Assembly: GCF_027923225.1 (NCBI RefSeq)
Contig: NZ_BSDI01000003.1
Location: forward strand, 112,086 to 176,085
Source of the DNA: Phytohabitans aurantiacus
Lineage (GTDB): Bacteria; Actinomycetota; Actinomycetes; Mycobacteriales; Micromonosporaceae
Length of the DNA: 64,000 nucleotides
Direction: 5' to 3'
The translations under genes and the position numbers were made by a program. The notes under the pieces were generated by a model. That model ran no database searches. It was given only the letters and a program-made list of their open reading frames with translations, and had not been told where the DNA came from. Positions 7,771 through 15,642 of this stretch are shown here, one piece after another. Each line of letters opens with the position of its first letter. Position 1 is the stretch's first letter.

Positions 7771-8393
7771 GCTTCTGGTCCGCGCCCGGGTGGCCCGTGG
7801 CCCTCAGCGACGGGCCGGTGCTGCTGCGGCCGTACCGGCGTTCCGACGCCGCCGGCTGGGCCGAGGTGCGCCGCGCCAACGAGGCGTGGCTCGCACCGTG
7901 GGAGTCGTCGCCGCCCGGGCCGTGGGCCGAGGTCAACTCGCCGAGCGCGTTCCGGTACGTCTTCCGCGACCAGCAGCGCTCCGCCCGGCGCGGCGAGAGC
8001 ATGCCGTTCGCGGTGTGCCTCGACGGCCGGCTTGTCGGGCACATCAACCTCGGCACGATCGTGCGGAGGGCGTTCTGCTCGGCGTTCGTCGGGTACTGGG
8101 TCGACTCCCGCGTCGCGGGCAAGGGCGTCATCCCGACCGCGATGGCGCTGGCCGTCGACCATGCGTTCGGCCCCGGCGGGCTGCACCGCGTCGAGGTCAA
8201 CATCCGGCCGGAAAACAAGCCATCCCGTCGTGTGGTGGAAAAGCTCGGATTCCGCGAAGAGGCCTATCATCCGCGATACATGCACATCGACGGCGGCTGG
8301 CGCGATCACATCGGATACGCGTTGACATCCGAAGATGTCGCGGCCGACGGCGGCCTCCTGGCACGCTGGCATCGGGTACGCGCAACGTCCTGA
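7767..8393 (+). CDS. GNAT acetyltransferase, RimJ-like
   Basis: 208 residues starting inside the stop of the previous gene (ATGA at 7767-7770). The fold features visible are the N-terminal substrate region (GPVLLRPYRRSDAAGWAEVR), the strand GRLVGHINLGTIV, an acetyl-CoA loop of the form SRVAGKGVIPTAMALAVDHAF (residues about 112-132), and HRVEVNIRPENKPSRRVVEKLGF, the strong RimJ/RimL-type motif. Such enzymes acetylate N-terminal alanine of ribosomal proteins or other amines. The gene always sits in this position of the galU-glp-sepX locus as I recall it, but a division-linked substrate has not been shown to my knowledge. Exact substrate unknown. Confidence 0.88.
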   Translation: MSFWSAPGWPVALSDGPVLLRPYRRSDAAGWAEVRRANEAWLAPWESSPPGPWAEVNSPSAFRYVFRDQQRSARRGESMPFAVCLDGRLVGHINLGTIVRRAFCSAFVGYWVDSRVAGKGVIPTAMALAVDHAFGPGGLHRVEVNIRPENKPSRRVVEKLGFREEAYHPRYMHIDGGWRDHIGYALTSEDVAADGGLLARWHRVRATS

Positions 8394-8505
8394 CCTCGTC
8401 ATTCGATGATCTTTATCGGTCCGGGACGGCGCGGCGCGCAATTTTCTCACTGAACCACTCGTAACCTCAGTTAACTGGGACAGCGGTGTGACGGGAGGGG
8501 TGAGG

Positions 8506-9312
8506 GTGCCGACCTCGGTGCTCCTCGCCGTCCTCGCCGCCGCCGGTTTGCTCGCACTCGCTCCGGCACTCGTCCGCCGGTACGACGCTACCGAGCGGCT
8601 GGTGGCGGAGCGGGCGCAGTCGACGGCTCGGGTGCTGGAGCGCCGCCGTCGACGCCGCACCGTGCCCGGCCCACGGCCCATCCGCGCCGGCCGTTCCCTC
8701 GTCGTCACCCTCCGGGCGAGCGCACCGGTCTCCGGCGCCCCCGTCTCGGGCGCCCCTGTGTCGGATGCTCCCGTGTCTGGCGCCCCGGTCTCGGGTGTTC
8801 CCGGCCGGCGTCCGTCCCGGCTCCGGTCGGTGCCCCGCGAAGGACGCCGCCCGCGCCGCCGTCCACCGGTCCGCCGCCACACCCCGGCCGTGTACCGCCG
8901 CCGGCGAGTGCTCGCCGCCCTACTGTTGCTCAACCTGGTCGAGCTCGTCGGCGTGATCGTGGTCGGCCCCGGATTCTGGATCAGCGTCTCGGTCAGCGCG
9001 ACCCTGCTCGGCGTGTACGTGGTACACCTGCGCAACCGAGCCATCCAGGAGCGCCGCCGCCGGCGCCTGGAGGCCCGCGAAGCCGCCTGGCTGGCCGCAC
9101 GCCAGGCCGAAGTGCGGCGCGAGCAGGCTCGGCGGGCCGCGGCGCGGCGGGAGCAGCAGCGCCGCCTGGCGGCACAGCGCGAGGCGGTACGCCGGGCCGC
9201 GATGGGCGTCGACAGCTCGCTGCCGGCCGCCTCAGTGTCGTACCGCCGGGCGGGCGGCCTACGAGGCCGCGCCTACGAGGCCGGCCGCCCCGGCGCCGCC
9301 CACTCCGCCTAA
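8506..9312 (+). CDS. sepX: Divisome membrane protein SepX/GlpR
   Basis: 268 residues from GTG 8506, chosen because GGAGG lies seven bases upstream and the product then begins PTSVLLAVLAAAGLLALAP, the conserved N-terminal helix. It has a membrane segment at about residues 3-20, a basic cytoplasmic region, two more hydrophobic segments (about 140-160 and 165-183), and a long Arg/Ala/Gln-rich coiled-coil-like C terminus. The family supports FtsZ-ring stability in Streptomyces and is the receptor for the gephyrin-like protein in Corynebacterium. Residues about 72-97 contain five to six tandem GAPVS-type pentapeptides encoded at 8724-8805, a probable length-variable linker. It ends the galU operon. 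Confidence 0.85.
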   Translation: MPTSVLLAVLAAAGLLALAPALVRRYDATERLVAERAQSTARVLERRRRRRTVPGPRPIRAGRSLVVTLRASAPVSGAPVSGAPVSDAPVSGAPVSGVPGRRPSRLRSVPREGRRPRRRPPVRRHTPAVYRRRRVLAALLLLNLVELVGVIVVGPGFWISVSVSATLLGVYVVHLRNRAIQERRRRRLEAREAAWLAARQAEVRREQARRAAARREQQRRLAAQREAVRRAAMGVDSSLPAASVSYRRAGGLRGRAYEAGRPGAAHSA

Positions 9313-9313
9313 C

Positions 9314-9371
9314 CCGTGATCAGGGCGTCCCTCAAGTCGTTAGGGCGACTTGAGGGACGCCCTGATCACGG
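9314..9371. repeat. Perfect 26-bp-stem extragenic palindrome
   Basis: The arm 9314-9339 (CCGTGATCAGGGCGTCCCTC then AAGTCG) is exactly complementary to 9346-9371, with a six-base loop. It lies just after the sepX stop codon. It may end transcription of the galU operon by RNA structure, but no T-run follows, so it is better described as an extragenic palindrome. Confidence 0.85.
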
Positions 9372-9468
9372 CGGGGTGGGTGTCATCCCGCCGCGCCGGG
9401 ATCTGATTCGCGGACCGGGCCGCCGACCTGTTAGCCTTGGCGCGGTTCGCTGGGCGCAGCCCAGCGGC

Positions 9469-9545
9469 GGGGCTGTGGCGCAGACCGGTAGCGCACCTCG
9501 TTCGCATCGAGGGGGTCAGGGGTTCAAATCCCCTCAGCTCCACCA
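9469..9545 (+). tRNA. tRNA-Ala (anticodon CGC)
   Basis: A complete cloverleaf can be drawn over 77 bases. The acceptor is GGGGCTG paired with CAGCTCC and includes the G3-U70 wobble that identifies alanine tRNAs. The D-arm is GCGC...GCGC, the anticodon stem CCTCG/CGAGG encloses TTCGCAT (anticodon CGC), and the T-arm is AGGGG TTCAAAT CCCCT. The discriminator A and an encoded CCA follow. It reads the GCG codon. No integration remnant is visible beside it. Confidence 0.95.
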
Positions 9546-9601
9546 GTGCTCTCAATCCGGAGCTATCGCTCCTTGGACGCTTCTGGTGGCCGTGATCGCC
9601 G

Positions 9602-10090
9602 GTGTTGGCCGATGATGTTCGCGTGCCAACCGAGACGGGCGCTGCGGCGACAGGTCGCAGTCGCGCCAATCTGATCACGATCGTGCTGTTGGTGGCCTTC
9701 GTCGGTGGCCTGGCTCTCGGCTGGCTCCAACAGGTTCACATCTACGAGAGCCGGGTGTACTGCCTCGGCACCGAGGACATCTACCAGGACGCGGGGCCAC
9801 GGTTCGCGGCTCTGATGGTCTGGATAACTCGGGTCGCCTTCTACGGAGGGGCGCTGCCCTTCCTCGCCGCGACGGCGCTGGTGCTTACCCGGCCGTGGAC
9901 GATCGGGCGACAGGCGATCGCCGTCGCGATCTTCGTGAGCGTGCTTGCTGGCGTGCTGTTCGTCGTCGACTTCGCCTTCTTCAACGGCATCGAGTCTTAC
10001 GCCGAGTACACCGGCGTGCCCGGTACCGCGGCTGACCGTTGCCCCTTCAACCAGCCACCGTGGTGGCCCAACTGGATACCCACTCGATAG
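9602..10090 (+). CDS. Multi-pass membrane protein, unknown
   Basis: About 162 residues from GTG 9602; a GTG at 9623 is an alternative and neither has a good ribosome binding site. Hydrophobic segments lie at roughly residues 23-40 (LITIVLLVAFVGGLALGW), 78-100 and 110-130. A first loop contains ESRVYCLGTEDIYQDAGPR, and the C-terminal loop has RCPFNQPPWWP; the single Cys in each could form an extracytoplasmic disulfide. No recognised domain. It follows tRNA-Ala and precedes a MarR-type regulator by 48 bp, which may control it. Confidence 0.6.
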   Translation: MLADDVRVPTETGAAATGRSRANLITIVLLVAFVGGLALGWLQQVHIYESRVYCLGTEDIYQDAGPRFAALMVWITRVAFYGGALPFLAATALVLTRPWTIGRQAIAVAIFVSVLAGVLFVVDFAFFNGIESYAEYTGVPGTAADRCPFNQPPWWPNWIPTR

Positions 10091-10138
10091 CTGACGGCGG
10101 GTATCGTGATCTTCACAACCTGGTGAAGGATGGAAAGC

Positions 10139-10630
10139 ATGCGAACCGAAGGTGGCCGCGACGAGGAAGCCGTTCGCCGCTTCGTCGAGCACTTCGCCAT
10201 GACCTTCGCCGACCTCGGCTTTCCTCGCATGCCCGCCCGCGTGCTCGGCACCCTGATGGCAGCCGACGAGCCCGGCCTCACCGCTGGCGAGATCGGTGAT
10301 CGGCTCGGCGTGAGCGCGGCCGCCATCTCCGGCGCCGTGCGCTACCTGGCGCAGATCGGCCTGATCGTGCGCGAGCCGGTGCCGGGGTCCCGCCGCGACA
10401 TCTACCGGATGCCCGACGACACCTGGTACGTGGCCAGCATGGTCAAGAGCGGCGCCTACCAGAAGATCGCGGACGTCGTCTCCGAAGGCGTGAAGGTCGT
10501 CGGCGACGAGACCAGCGTCCCGGGGCGTCGCGTCGGTGAGATGCGCGACTTCTTCCACTTTATGCAGGACGAGATGGCCCAACTCCTGGAGAGATGGGAA
10601 GAACAGCGCCAGCGTGGTGTCCGGGCCTGA
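10139..10630 (+). CDS. MarR/GbsR-type transcriptional regulator
   Basis: 163 residues from ATG 10139 with GAAGGA eight bases upstream; an ATG at 10130 overlaps that Shine-Dalgarno and is less likely. A winged helix-turn-helix is visible at residues about 25-85: the sequence FPRMPARVLGTLMA leads into GLTAGEIGDRLGVSAAAISG and AVRYLAQIGLIVREPVPGSR. The C-terminal helices (MRDFFHFMQDEMAQLLERW) are typical dimerisation helices of the GbsR-like branch, commonly found beside transporters or small membrane proteins. It probably regulates itself and the adjacent membrane-protein or hydroquinone-reductase gene 21 bp downstream. Ligand unknown. Confidence 0.85.
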   Translation: MRTEGGRDEEAVRRFVEHFAMTFADLGFPRMPARVLGTLMAADEPGLTAGEIGDRLGVSAAAISGAVRYLAQIGLIVREPVPGSRRDIYRMPDDTWYVASMVKSGAYQKIADVVSEGVKVVGDETSVPGRRVGEMRDFFHFMQDEMAQLLERWEEQRQRGVRA

Positions 10631-10651
10631 CCGACGGGGAACCATTGCCGC

Positions 10652-11650
10652 ATGACGGCCCAATATGTCAGCAGCGGCGAGTTCACCCGCGACCAGCGGT
10701 ACATCGCGACGAGGATCACCGCGGACGGGCGGGACGGCTATCCGGTCGAGCCGGGCCGGTACCGCCTCATTGTCAGCCGAGCGTGCCCGTGGGCGAGTCG
10801 TGCGGTGGTCGTACGCCGGTTGCTGGGGTTGGAGCACGTGCTGTCGATGGGCATCGCCGGACCGACCCACGACTCCCGGAGCTGGACCTTCGACCTGGAC
10901 CCCGGCCACCGCGACCCGGTGCTCGGGATCGAACGGCTCCAGGAGGCGTACTTCGCGCGGTACCCGGATTACGAGCGTGGCATCACGGTGCCGGCGATGG
11001 TCGACACGCGTACCGGCCAGGTGGTGACGAACGACTACGCCCAGATCACCCTCGACCTGTCGACCGAGTGGCGGGAGTACCACCGGCCCGGCGCCCCGGA
11101 CCTGTATCCGGAAGAACTGCGGGCGGAGATCGACGACGTCAACCGCGTGGTCTTCGCCGACGTCAACAACGGCGTGTACCGGAGCGGGTTCGCCGGCAGC
11201 CAGGAGGCGTACGAGAAGGCGTACCGGCGGCTCTTCACCCGGCTCGACTGGCTTTCTGACCGGCTGGAAAGCCAGCGGTACCTCGTCGGCGACACGATCA
11301 CCGAAGCCGACGTGCGGCTCTTCACGACGCTCGTGCGCTTCGACCCGGTCTACCACGGCCACTTCAAGTGCAACCGGCAGAAGCTGACCGAGATGCCGGT
11401 GCTGTGGGCGTACGCGCGGGATCTCTTTCAGACGCCCGGATTCGGGGACACCGTCGACTTCGACCACATCAAGCGGCACTACTACGTGGTGCACCGCGAC
11501 ATCAACCCGACTGGCATCGTGCCGGCCGGTCCCGACCTGTCCGGCTGGTTGACCCCGCACGGTCGGGAGGCACTGGGCGGGCGGCCCTTTGGCAACGGGA
11601 GCCCACCGGGTCCGCCCAGCCCAGAAGAAACGGTGCCCGCTACGGCTTAG
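10652..11650 (+). CDS. Xi-class GST, (mycothiol/glutathionyl) hydroquinone reductase
   Basis: 332 residues. The thioredoxin-fold N-terminal domain carries the catalytic motif SRACPWA with Cys45, characteristic of the xi-class (ECM4/YqjG) enzymes, followed by the family strings TFDLDPGHRDPV and TVPAMVD. The helical C-terminal domain has the markers NNGVYRSGFA, TEADVRLFTTLVRFDPVYHGHFKCN and the tail HYYVVHRDINPTGIVP. These enzymes reduce thiol-hydroquinone adducts using a low-molecular-weight thiol; in actinobacteria mycothiol is the likely partner (inference). It follows the MarR-type gene by 21 bp, consistent with a co-regulated stress pair. Its last 11 bp overlap the convergent next gene. 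Confidence 0.9.
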   Translation: MTAQYVSSGEFTRDQRYIATRITADGRDGYPVEPGRYRLIVSRACPWASRAVVVRRLLGLEHVLSMGIAGPTHDSRSWTFDLDPGHRDPVLGIERLQEAYFARYPDYERGITVPAMVDTRTGQVVTNDYAQITLDLSTEWREYHRPGAPDLYPEELRAEIDDVNRVVFADVNNGVYRSGFAGSQEAYEKAYRRLFTRLDWLSDRLESQRYLVGDTITEADVRLFTTLVRFDPVYHGHFKCNRQKLTEMPVLWAYARDLFQTPGFGDTVDFDHIKRHYYVVHRDINPTGIVPAGPDLSGWLTPHGREALGGRPFGNGSPPGPPSPEETVPATA

Positions 11651-12266
11651 CCGACGCGATCCCTTCGCGTACGCCGGCCGCGTCGAGGTTGGTGCCGTAC
11701 ACGGGAGTGCCGGGCTGCTGTCGCCAGCTCTCGTCGAGCGTGCCCGCGTCGACCGGGTCGAAGCCGAGTTCGTCGACGAGCGCCATCACGGTCTGCTTCG
11801 CGGCCTTGTCGTCGCCGGCCACCGGCAGCGCGATGCGTTCCGCGTCGCCCGCCGGGCGGCCGTACGAGAGCAGATGGCCGGACTGGATGTTGTTGAACAC
11901 CTTGACGACCTTGGCGCCGGGCAGGCTCTCGGCCGTCCAGCGGCTGGAGGTCAGCGACTTGTCGTCGAGCTGTTCGATGTCGCCGTCGCGCTGCGGATAG
12001 TAGTTGTTCGCGTCGACGACCACCTTGTCGCGGAACGCCGCGGAGGGCAGGTCCGGCACGGCCCGTACCGGTACCGCGATCACCACGACCTCGCCCGCCG
12101 CGGCGGCTTCCTCGACGGTGCCGGCGGTCGCCCCGGTTTCCCGCACGATGTCGCCGAGCGTCTCGGGGCCGCGCGAGTTGGCGATCGTGACGTCGTGTCC
12201 GAGGTCCTGGAAGCGGCGGGTGAGCGTGCCGCCGATGTGGCCGGAGCCAATAATTCCGATCTTCAT
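11640..12266 (-). CDS. F420/NADP-dependent dinucleotide-binding reductase
   Basis: 208 residues from ATG 12266. The N terminus MKIGIIGSGHIGGT contains the Rossmann GxGxxG loop, followed by ANSRGPETL, where NADP is recognised. The middle strands VVVIAVPVRAV, VVVDANNYYP and KVVKVFNN match the 'NADP oxidoreductase, coenzyme F420-dependent' family (FNO-like). The end (GFDPVDAGTLDES.RQQPGTPVYG) is typical of the short actinobacterial members. It likely moves hydride between a cofactor and a small substrate; the substrate is unknown. It converges on the hydroquinone reductase and lies 53 bp downstream of the endonuclease/phosphatase-like gene on the same strand. Confidence 0.85.
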   Translation of the reverse strand: MKIGIIGSGHIGGTLTRRFQDLGHDVTIANSRGPETLGDIVRETGATAGTVEEAAAAGEVVVIAVPVRAVPDLPSAAFRDKVVVDANNYYPQRDGDIEQLDDKSLTSSRWTAESLPGAKVVKVFNNIQSGHLLSYGRPAGDAERIALPVAGDDKAAKQTVMALVDELGFDPVDAGTLDESWRQQPGTPVYGTNLDAAGVREGIASAKP

Positions 12267-12319
12267 AGCCGGTACAACTACCCACGCGGGGCGTGGAATA
12301 CCGGATGTGAGGCTTGTGA

Positions 12320-13384
12320 CTACAACTCCACGTCGACGCAGGCGGGATCGTGGTCGGACCCGTCTCCGCCGATCAGCGTGCGGCGCATCACGTGTGCTGC
12401 CGCCACGGTCAGATCGGGGCTGGTCCAGATCTGGTCGTACAGGTTGAAGCTCACCTGCCCCTTGGCCCGGTGCCGGTTGGTCCACATGTGATCGCTGAGG
12501 TTGCCGAACGCGTCGTCGACCAGTACGCCCTTGCGGTTGGGGCCGGCCATGGTGGTGCCGCCGCTGATCTGTTCGGTGAGGCCGAGGTCGGCCAGCGGTG
12601 ACAAGGTCGGCGCGTCGGGGGCGTCGTTCATGTCGCCGGTGAGCACGATGCGGGTCTCCAGGCGTTGGCGGCGCAGGATGGTGCGGATCGCCTTGGCCTG
12701 GAGAGTGCGGCGTTCCGCGATCTCGCCCCGCTCCTTCTCGACCTGCGCCGGCGTGAGCCGGAACTCGTCGGCGATGAAGTTGCTCTTCAGGTGGTTGACG
12801 AAGACACGCAGCGGCTTTCCGTCCGGCGCCGTGATCTCGGCCTGCAGCAGGTCACGGCCGAACACCGCGTCGCCCGTCGGGTCGGGCCAGAACCGCCATG
12901 AGCTGACGCGTGTGATCGGCAGCTTGGAGCAGATCGCCACGTCGATGCGGCGCGGGTCGTTGCCTTCGACGACCATGCGGAACGGGTACCGGATGCCCAG
13001 CGGGACCAGGGCGTCGCGGTGGAAGACGTCGAGCGCGTTCTGATCCTCCACCTCCTGCAGGCACAGGACGTCGGCGTCGAGGGCGCGGATGCGACGGGCG
13101 ATCCAGTCGCGGGCCTTCGGGTCCTTGCCGCGCACGAGCTTGCCGCGGAACGTGCGCAGTACGCCGGACAGCTCGGTGCCGTCGGGCAGGGTCACCTCGA
13201 CGACGTCGGGTGCCGAGGCCGGCTCGTCGGTGGTCGCCGCGTGGTCGGCGACGGTTTCGGCGGCGCCGTTGGTCGCTTTCAGCGTGGTGAGCTTCTTCTG
13301 ATCGACGGTACGTGGCAGCTCCGTCTGGAATGACCAGCGGGAGAAGAGATTATTTGCGTTGAACGTCGCGATTCTAATGGCCAT
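12320..13384 (-). CDS. Endonuclease/exonuclease/phosphatase-family protein
   Basis: 354 residues from ATG 13384. Metal and catalytic motifs of the EEP superfamily are present in order: FNANNLFSRW (Asn near the start), LCLQEVEDQNAL (metal-binding Glu), DVAICSKLPI, VFVNHLKSN (His-Lys), VLTGDMNDAP (Asp-Asn) and the terminal SDHDP (catalytic His). There is no signal peptide, so it is probably cytoplasmic. Members cleave phosphodiesters of DNA, RNA or phospholipids; the substrate cannot be assigned. The upstream RNA can fold into a strong hairpin (13385-13429) that contains the Shine-Dalgarno sequence, suggesting translational control. Confidence 0.88.
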   Translation of the reverse strand: MAIRIATFNANNLFSRWSFQTELPRTVDQKKLTTLKATNGAAETVADHAATTDEPASAPDVVEVTLPDGTELSGVLRTFRGKLVRGKDPKARDWIARRIRALDADVLCLQEVEDQNALDVFHRDALVPLGIRYPFRMVVEGNDPRRIDVAICSKLPITRVSSWRFWPDPTGDAVFGRDLLQAEITAPDGKPLRVFVNHLKSNFIADEFRLTPAQVEKERGEIAERRTLQAKAIRTILRRQRLETRIVLTGDMNDAPDAPTLSPLADLGLTEQISGGTTMAGPNRKGVLVDDAFGNLSDHMWTNRHRAKGQVSFNLYDQIWTSPDLTVAAAHVMRRTLIGGDGSDHDPACVDVEL

Positions 13385-13429
13385 CGCGCCCACCCCCCTT
13401 TCCGATCACGGTAAAGGGTGGTGGGCGCG
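13385..13429 (-). promoter_or_regulatory. Hairpin covering the ribosome binding site of the EEP gene
   Basis: Arms 13385-13401 and 13413-13429 pair over 17 bp with one mismatch and enclose an 11-base loop. In the minus-strand transcript the 3' arm contains the G-rich Shine-Dalgarno sequence and abuts the ATG at 13384. It also lies directly downstream of the VOC gene, so it may be that gene's terminator, but there is no U-tract. Confidence 0.6.
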
Positions 13430-13452
13430 ACTGGTGTCAAATCAGCGACGTA

Positions 13453-13842
13453 TCACCGGGAGGTCGGACCGTTCCAGTCCACCAATTGGACGATCACACC
13501 GTTCGGGTCGCGTACCTGGAAGGCGCGCTCACCCCACTCCTCGGCGGTCAGCGGCATCGTGATGGTGACACCTTCGGCCTGAAGCCGGGCCAGCTCGCCT
13601 TCGAGATCGTCGACCTCGAAGGCGAGGATCAGCCCTTTGGCGTGGTCGTCGCGCTGGTCGTCCGGCAGGGTCGGCAGCCCGCGGCGCAGGAAGATGACGT
13701 TCATCCCCGCGTCGTCCCGCGTGAGTGACGCGAACCCGTCGGCGGCCATCGCCTCGCTAAATCCGAAGTGGTTGATGAGGAAACTGCTGGACGCGGCGAC
13801 GTCCTCGACGTTGAGCGACACCGCGGAGGAGGTGATCTTCAC
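13453..13842 (-). CDS. VOC/glyoxalase-superfamily protein
   Basis: 129 residues if started at GTG 13842. The beta-alpha-beta-beta-beta repeats of the vicinal-oxygen-chelate fold are visible: VSLNVEDVAASSSFLINHFGF, FASLTRDDAGMNVIFLRR, LAFEVDDLEGELARLQAEG, and the end RAFQVRDPNGVIVQLVDW, a classic glyoxalase/bleomycin-resistance tail with a metal-ligand Glu replaced by Gln. The GTG at 13842 is preferred because a perfect TATAAT box ends seven bases upstream, implying a leaderless transcript; GTG 13857 lies upstream of that box. Possible roles are antibiotic binding or small-molecule isomerisation. It reads away from the end of the FG-GAP gene. Confidence 0.85.
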   Translation of the reverse strand: MKITSSAVSLNVEDVAASSSFLINHFGFSEAMAADGFASLTRDDAGMNVIFLRRGLPTLPDDQRDDHAKGLILAFEVDDLEGELARLQAEGVTITMPLTAEEWGERAFQVRDPNGVIVQLVDWNGPTSR

Positions 13843-13848
13843 GCCTTC

Positions 13849-13863
13849 ATTATACACTGTATA
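13849..13863 (-). promoter_or_regulatory. Promoter with overlapping palindromic operator for VOC gene
   Basis: The minus strand reads TATAAT at 13854-13849, exactly placed for initiation at the GTG 13842. The palindrome TATACACTGTATA occupies 13851-13863 and covers the -10 box. This is a plausible binding site for a TetR- or PadR-type repressor, but no such gene is adjacent. Confidence 0.55.
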
Positions 13864-13875
13864 AAGTAAGTGTCC

Positions 13876-15540
13876 TTAACGTGTGCCGAGCACCACTCCA
13901 CTGGTCAGTCGGGCCGGTCCGGCGCACCTGTCGACGGTCACCCGGACATGGCGGCCCAAGGCCGTGAACTCGACCCTGCCGGCGCCAGTGCGGTCGGTCG
14001 CATCCGTGGCAACGGGAGTCCAGTGGCGGCCGTCGGCCGAAGCCTCCACGCGGTACGAGACGGCGTGGCGGGTGGCGAAGTCGAGTTCGACGCCGGTCAG
14101 CTCGCGCAACCGCCCCAGGTCGACCCGCCAGGCGGGCTGCCGCGCCCCGCGTACCGGTGCCCACCGCCGCCCGTCCGCGTGGTCGAGCGGGATCTCCTCA
14201 GCCGTGTACCGGGTGTAGTTGTAGAGCTTCTTGGCCTGTGGCAGCGGTCGACCGGTCACCTTCGCCGCCAGGTCACACGGCCCGTTGGCGTACAGGTGGG
14301 CCCGGCTGCCCATCACGTAGTCGACGACCTCGACGCGGTCGTCGCCGCAGACGTCGCCGCGCACCATGCGCCCGTCGACCGGAAATGTGGCGATCCGCTG
14401 GCCGGTGCCGTCCCAGATGCCGGCCACCTCACCGCAGCCACGGTTCCAGCCGAGCAGCAGGTCGCGATACGTGCCGTCCCAGTTGTGCAGTGGCTCCAGC
14501 ACGGTGCCCCAGCAGCCGAGCGTCGTGCGCTGCTCCTTCCACAGCGTCTCGCCGGTCGACGACACGAGGTACAGCGAGTCCTTGCCGGTCGTGGCGGTGC
14601 GGTCGACGCGGTCCAGCCCGGCCAGCTCCAGGCCCGGCAGATCTGGGCGGAAGTCGCCGAGCCCCACCTGCTGCGCCTCGACCGCGTCGAGGTTCTTCCA
14701 CAGCACGGCGCCGTCCGACCGGTACGCGTTGGTGCTGTCGCCACCCAGGCCGGCACCGCCGAATACCACGTCTTCGCGCCCGTCGCCGTCGATGTCGCCG
14801 ACACCGATGGAATCGGGATGGTCGGCCATGTCGGCGGTCCACACCAGCTCGCCGTCGGGCGTCACGAAGTCGTATCCGGCCAGCAACTCCTGCCGGCCGT
14901 CGTCGTCGAAGTCGTGCGGGTACGGCCGGTGGCCGACCGTGCCGGTGTGGGTCCACAGTAGATTGCCCTGGTCGTCGACCGCCCAGACCTGGTCGTACCG
15001 GTCCTTGAAGACGATGTCGCGCGGACGGTCGAGCCCGCGGAAGTTGGCGATGACGAACGTGTCCCACGCGTTCGGCCCCGGCACCGGAAACGCCCGGACC
15101 AATGCGCCGGTCAGCCCATCGAACACCCGGAACTCGCCCTCCATGACGGCCAGCACCTCGTTGTCGCCGTCGCCGTCGAGGTCGTAGATCTCGGCCGGGA
15201 TGTCGGTGCCGTTGTTGGTGACCCGGGGATCGGGTGTGCCGATCTGCCAGAGCTGCCCGCCGGTGCCGAAGTCGTACGCGGTCAGCGCCTGCACCTGGCG
15301 CCCGATGAACCGGTCGTCCGCGGAGTAGGTCGGCTGCATGGTGACGACGTCGAGGCGGCCGTCGCCGGTGACGTCGCCGAGCAGCAGGCGTGCTCCCGTG
15401 CCGCCCGCGCTGGTGTCGACGCTCGTGATGAGCACCGGCTCGACGGATGGTGCCGGCGCGGCGGCCGCCGGAGCCGCCGGGGCCGCCGCGATCGAGGTCG
15501 AGGTAAGGACGACAAGTGCGAGCGATCCGATGCGCTTCAT
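13876..15540 (-). CDS. Secreted FG-GAP/VCBS repeat protein with C-terminal discoidin-like domain
   Basis: 554 residues. A signal peptide covers about residues 1-27 (MKRIGSLALVVLTSTSIAAA...APA). Repeated calcium-binding FG-GAP loops follow, for example DVTGDGRLDVV, DLDGDGDNEVL, DFDDDGRQELL and DIDGDGREDVV, forming a predicted beta-propeller (about residues 45-420). The last ~130 residues (RRWAPVRGARQPAWRVDLG, VSYRVEASADGRHWTPV, VRVTVDRC) resemble an F5/8-type C carbohydrate-binding domain. The propeller plus discoidin layout resembles rhamnogalacturonan-lyase-like or adhesin proteins; activity is not assigned. It is divergent from the broken glucoamylase gene, hinting at a former polysaccharide-use locus. 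Confidence 0.85.
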   Translation of the reverse strand: MKRIGSLALVVLTSTSIAAAPAAPAAAAPAPSVEPVLITSVDTSAGGTGARLLLGDVTGDGRLDVVTMQPTYSADDRFIGRQVQALTAYDFGTGGQLWQIGTPDPRVTNNGTDIPAEIYDLDGDGDNEVLAVMEGEFRVFDGLTGALVRAFPVPGPNAWDTFVIANFRGLDRPRDIVFKDRYDQVWAVDDQGNLLWTHTGTVGHRPYPHDFDDDGRQELLAGYDFVTPDGELVWTADMADHPDSIGVGDIDGDGREDVVFGGAGLGGDSTNAYRSDGAVLWKNLDAVEAQQVGLGDFRPDLPGLELAGLDRVDRTATTGKDSLYLVSSTGETLWKEQRTTLGCWGTVLEPLHNWDGTYRDLLLGWNRGCGEVAGIWDGTGQRIATFPVDGRMVRGDVCGDDRVEVVDYVMGSRAHLYANGPCDLAAKVTGRPLPQAKKLYNYTRYTAEEIPLDHADGRRWAPVRGARQPAWRVDLGRLRELTGVELDFATRHAVSYRVEASADGRHWTPVATDATDRTGAGRVEFTALGRHVRVTVDRCAGPARLTSGVVLGTR

Positions 15541-15642
15541 GCTTCTGCCCCCTGGGCAACGGACATCCAAAGACGTCACATCGACAGCAATCGCATCGTG
15601 GCACGTTTGTTTGATCCGTTTCAACCCCGGGAATAGACGGAT

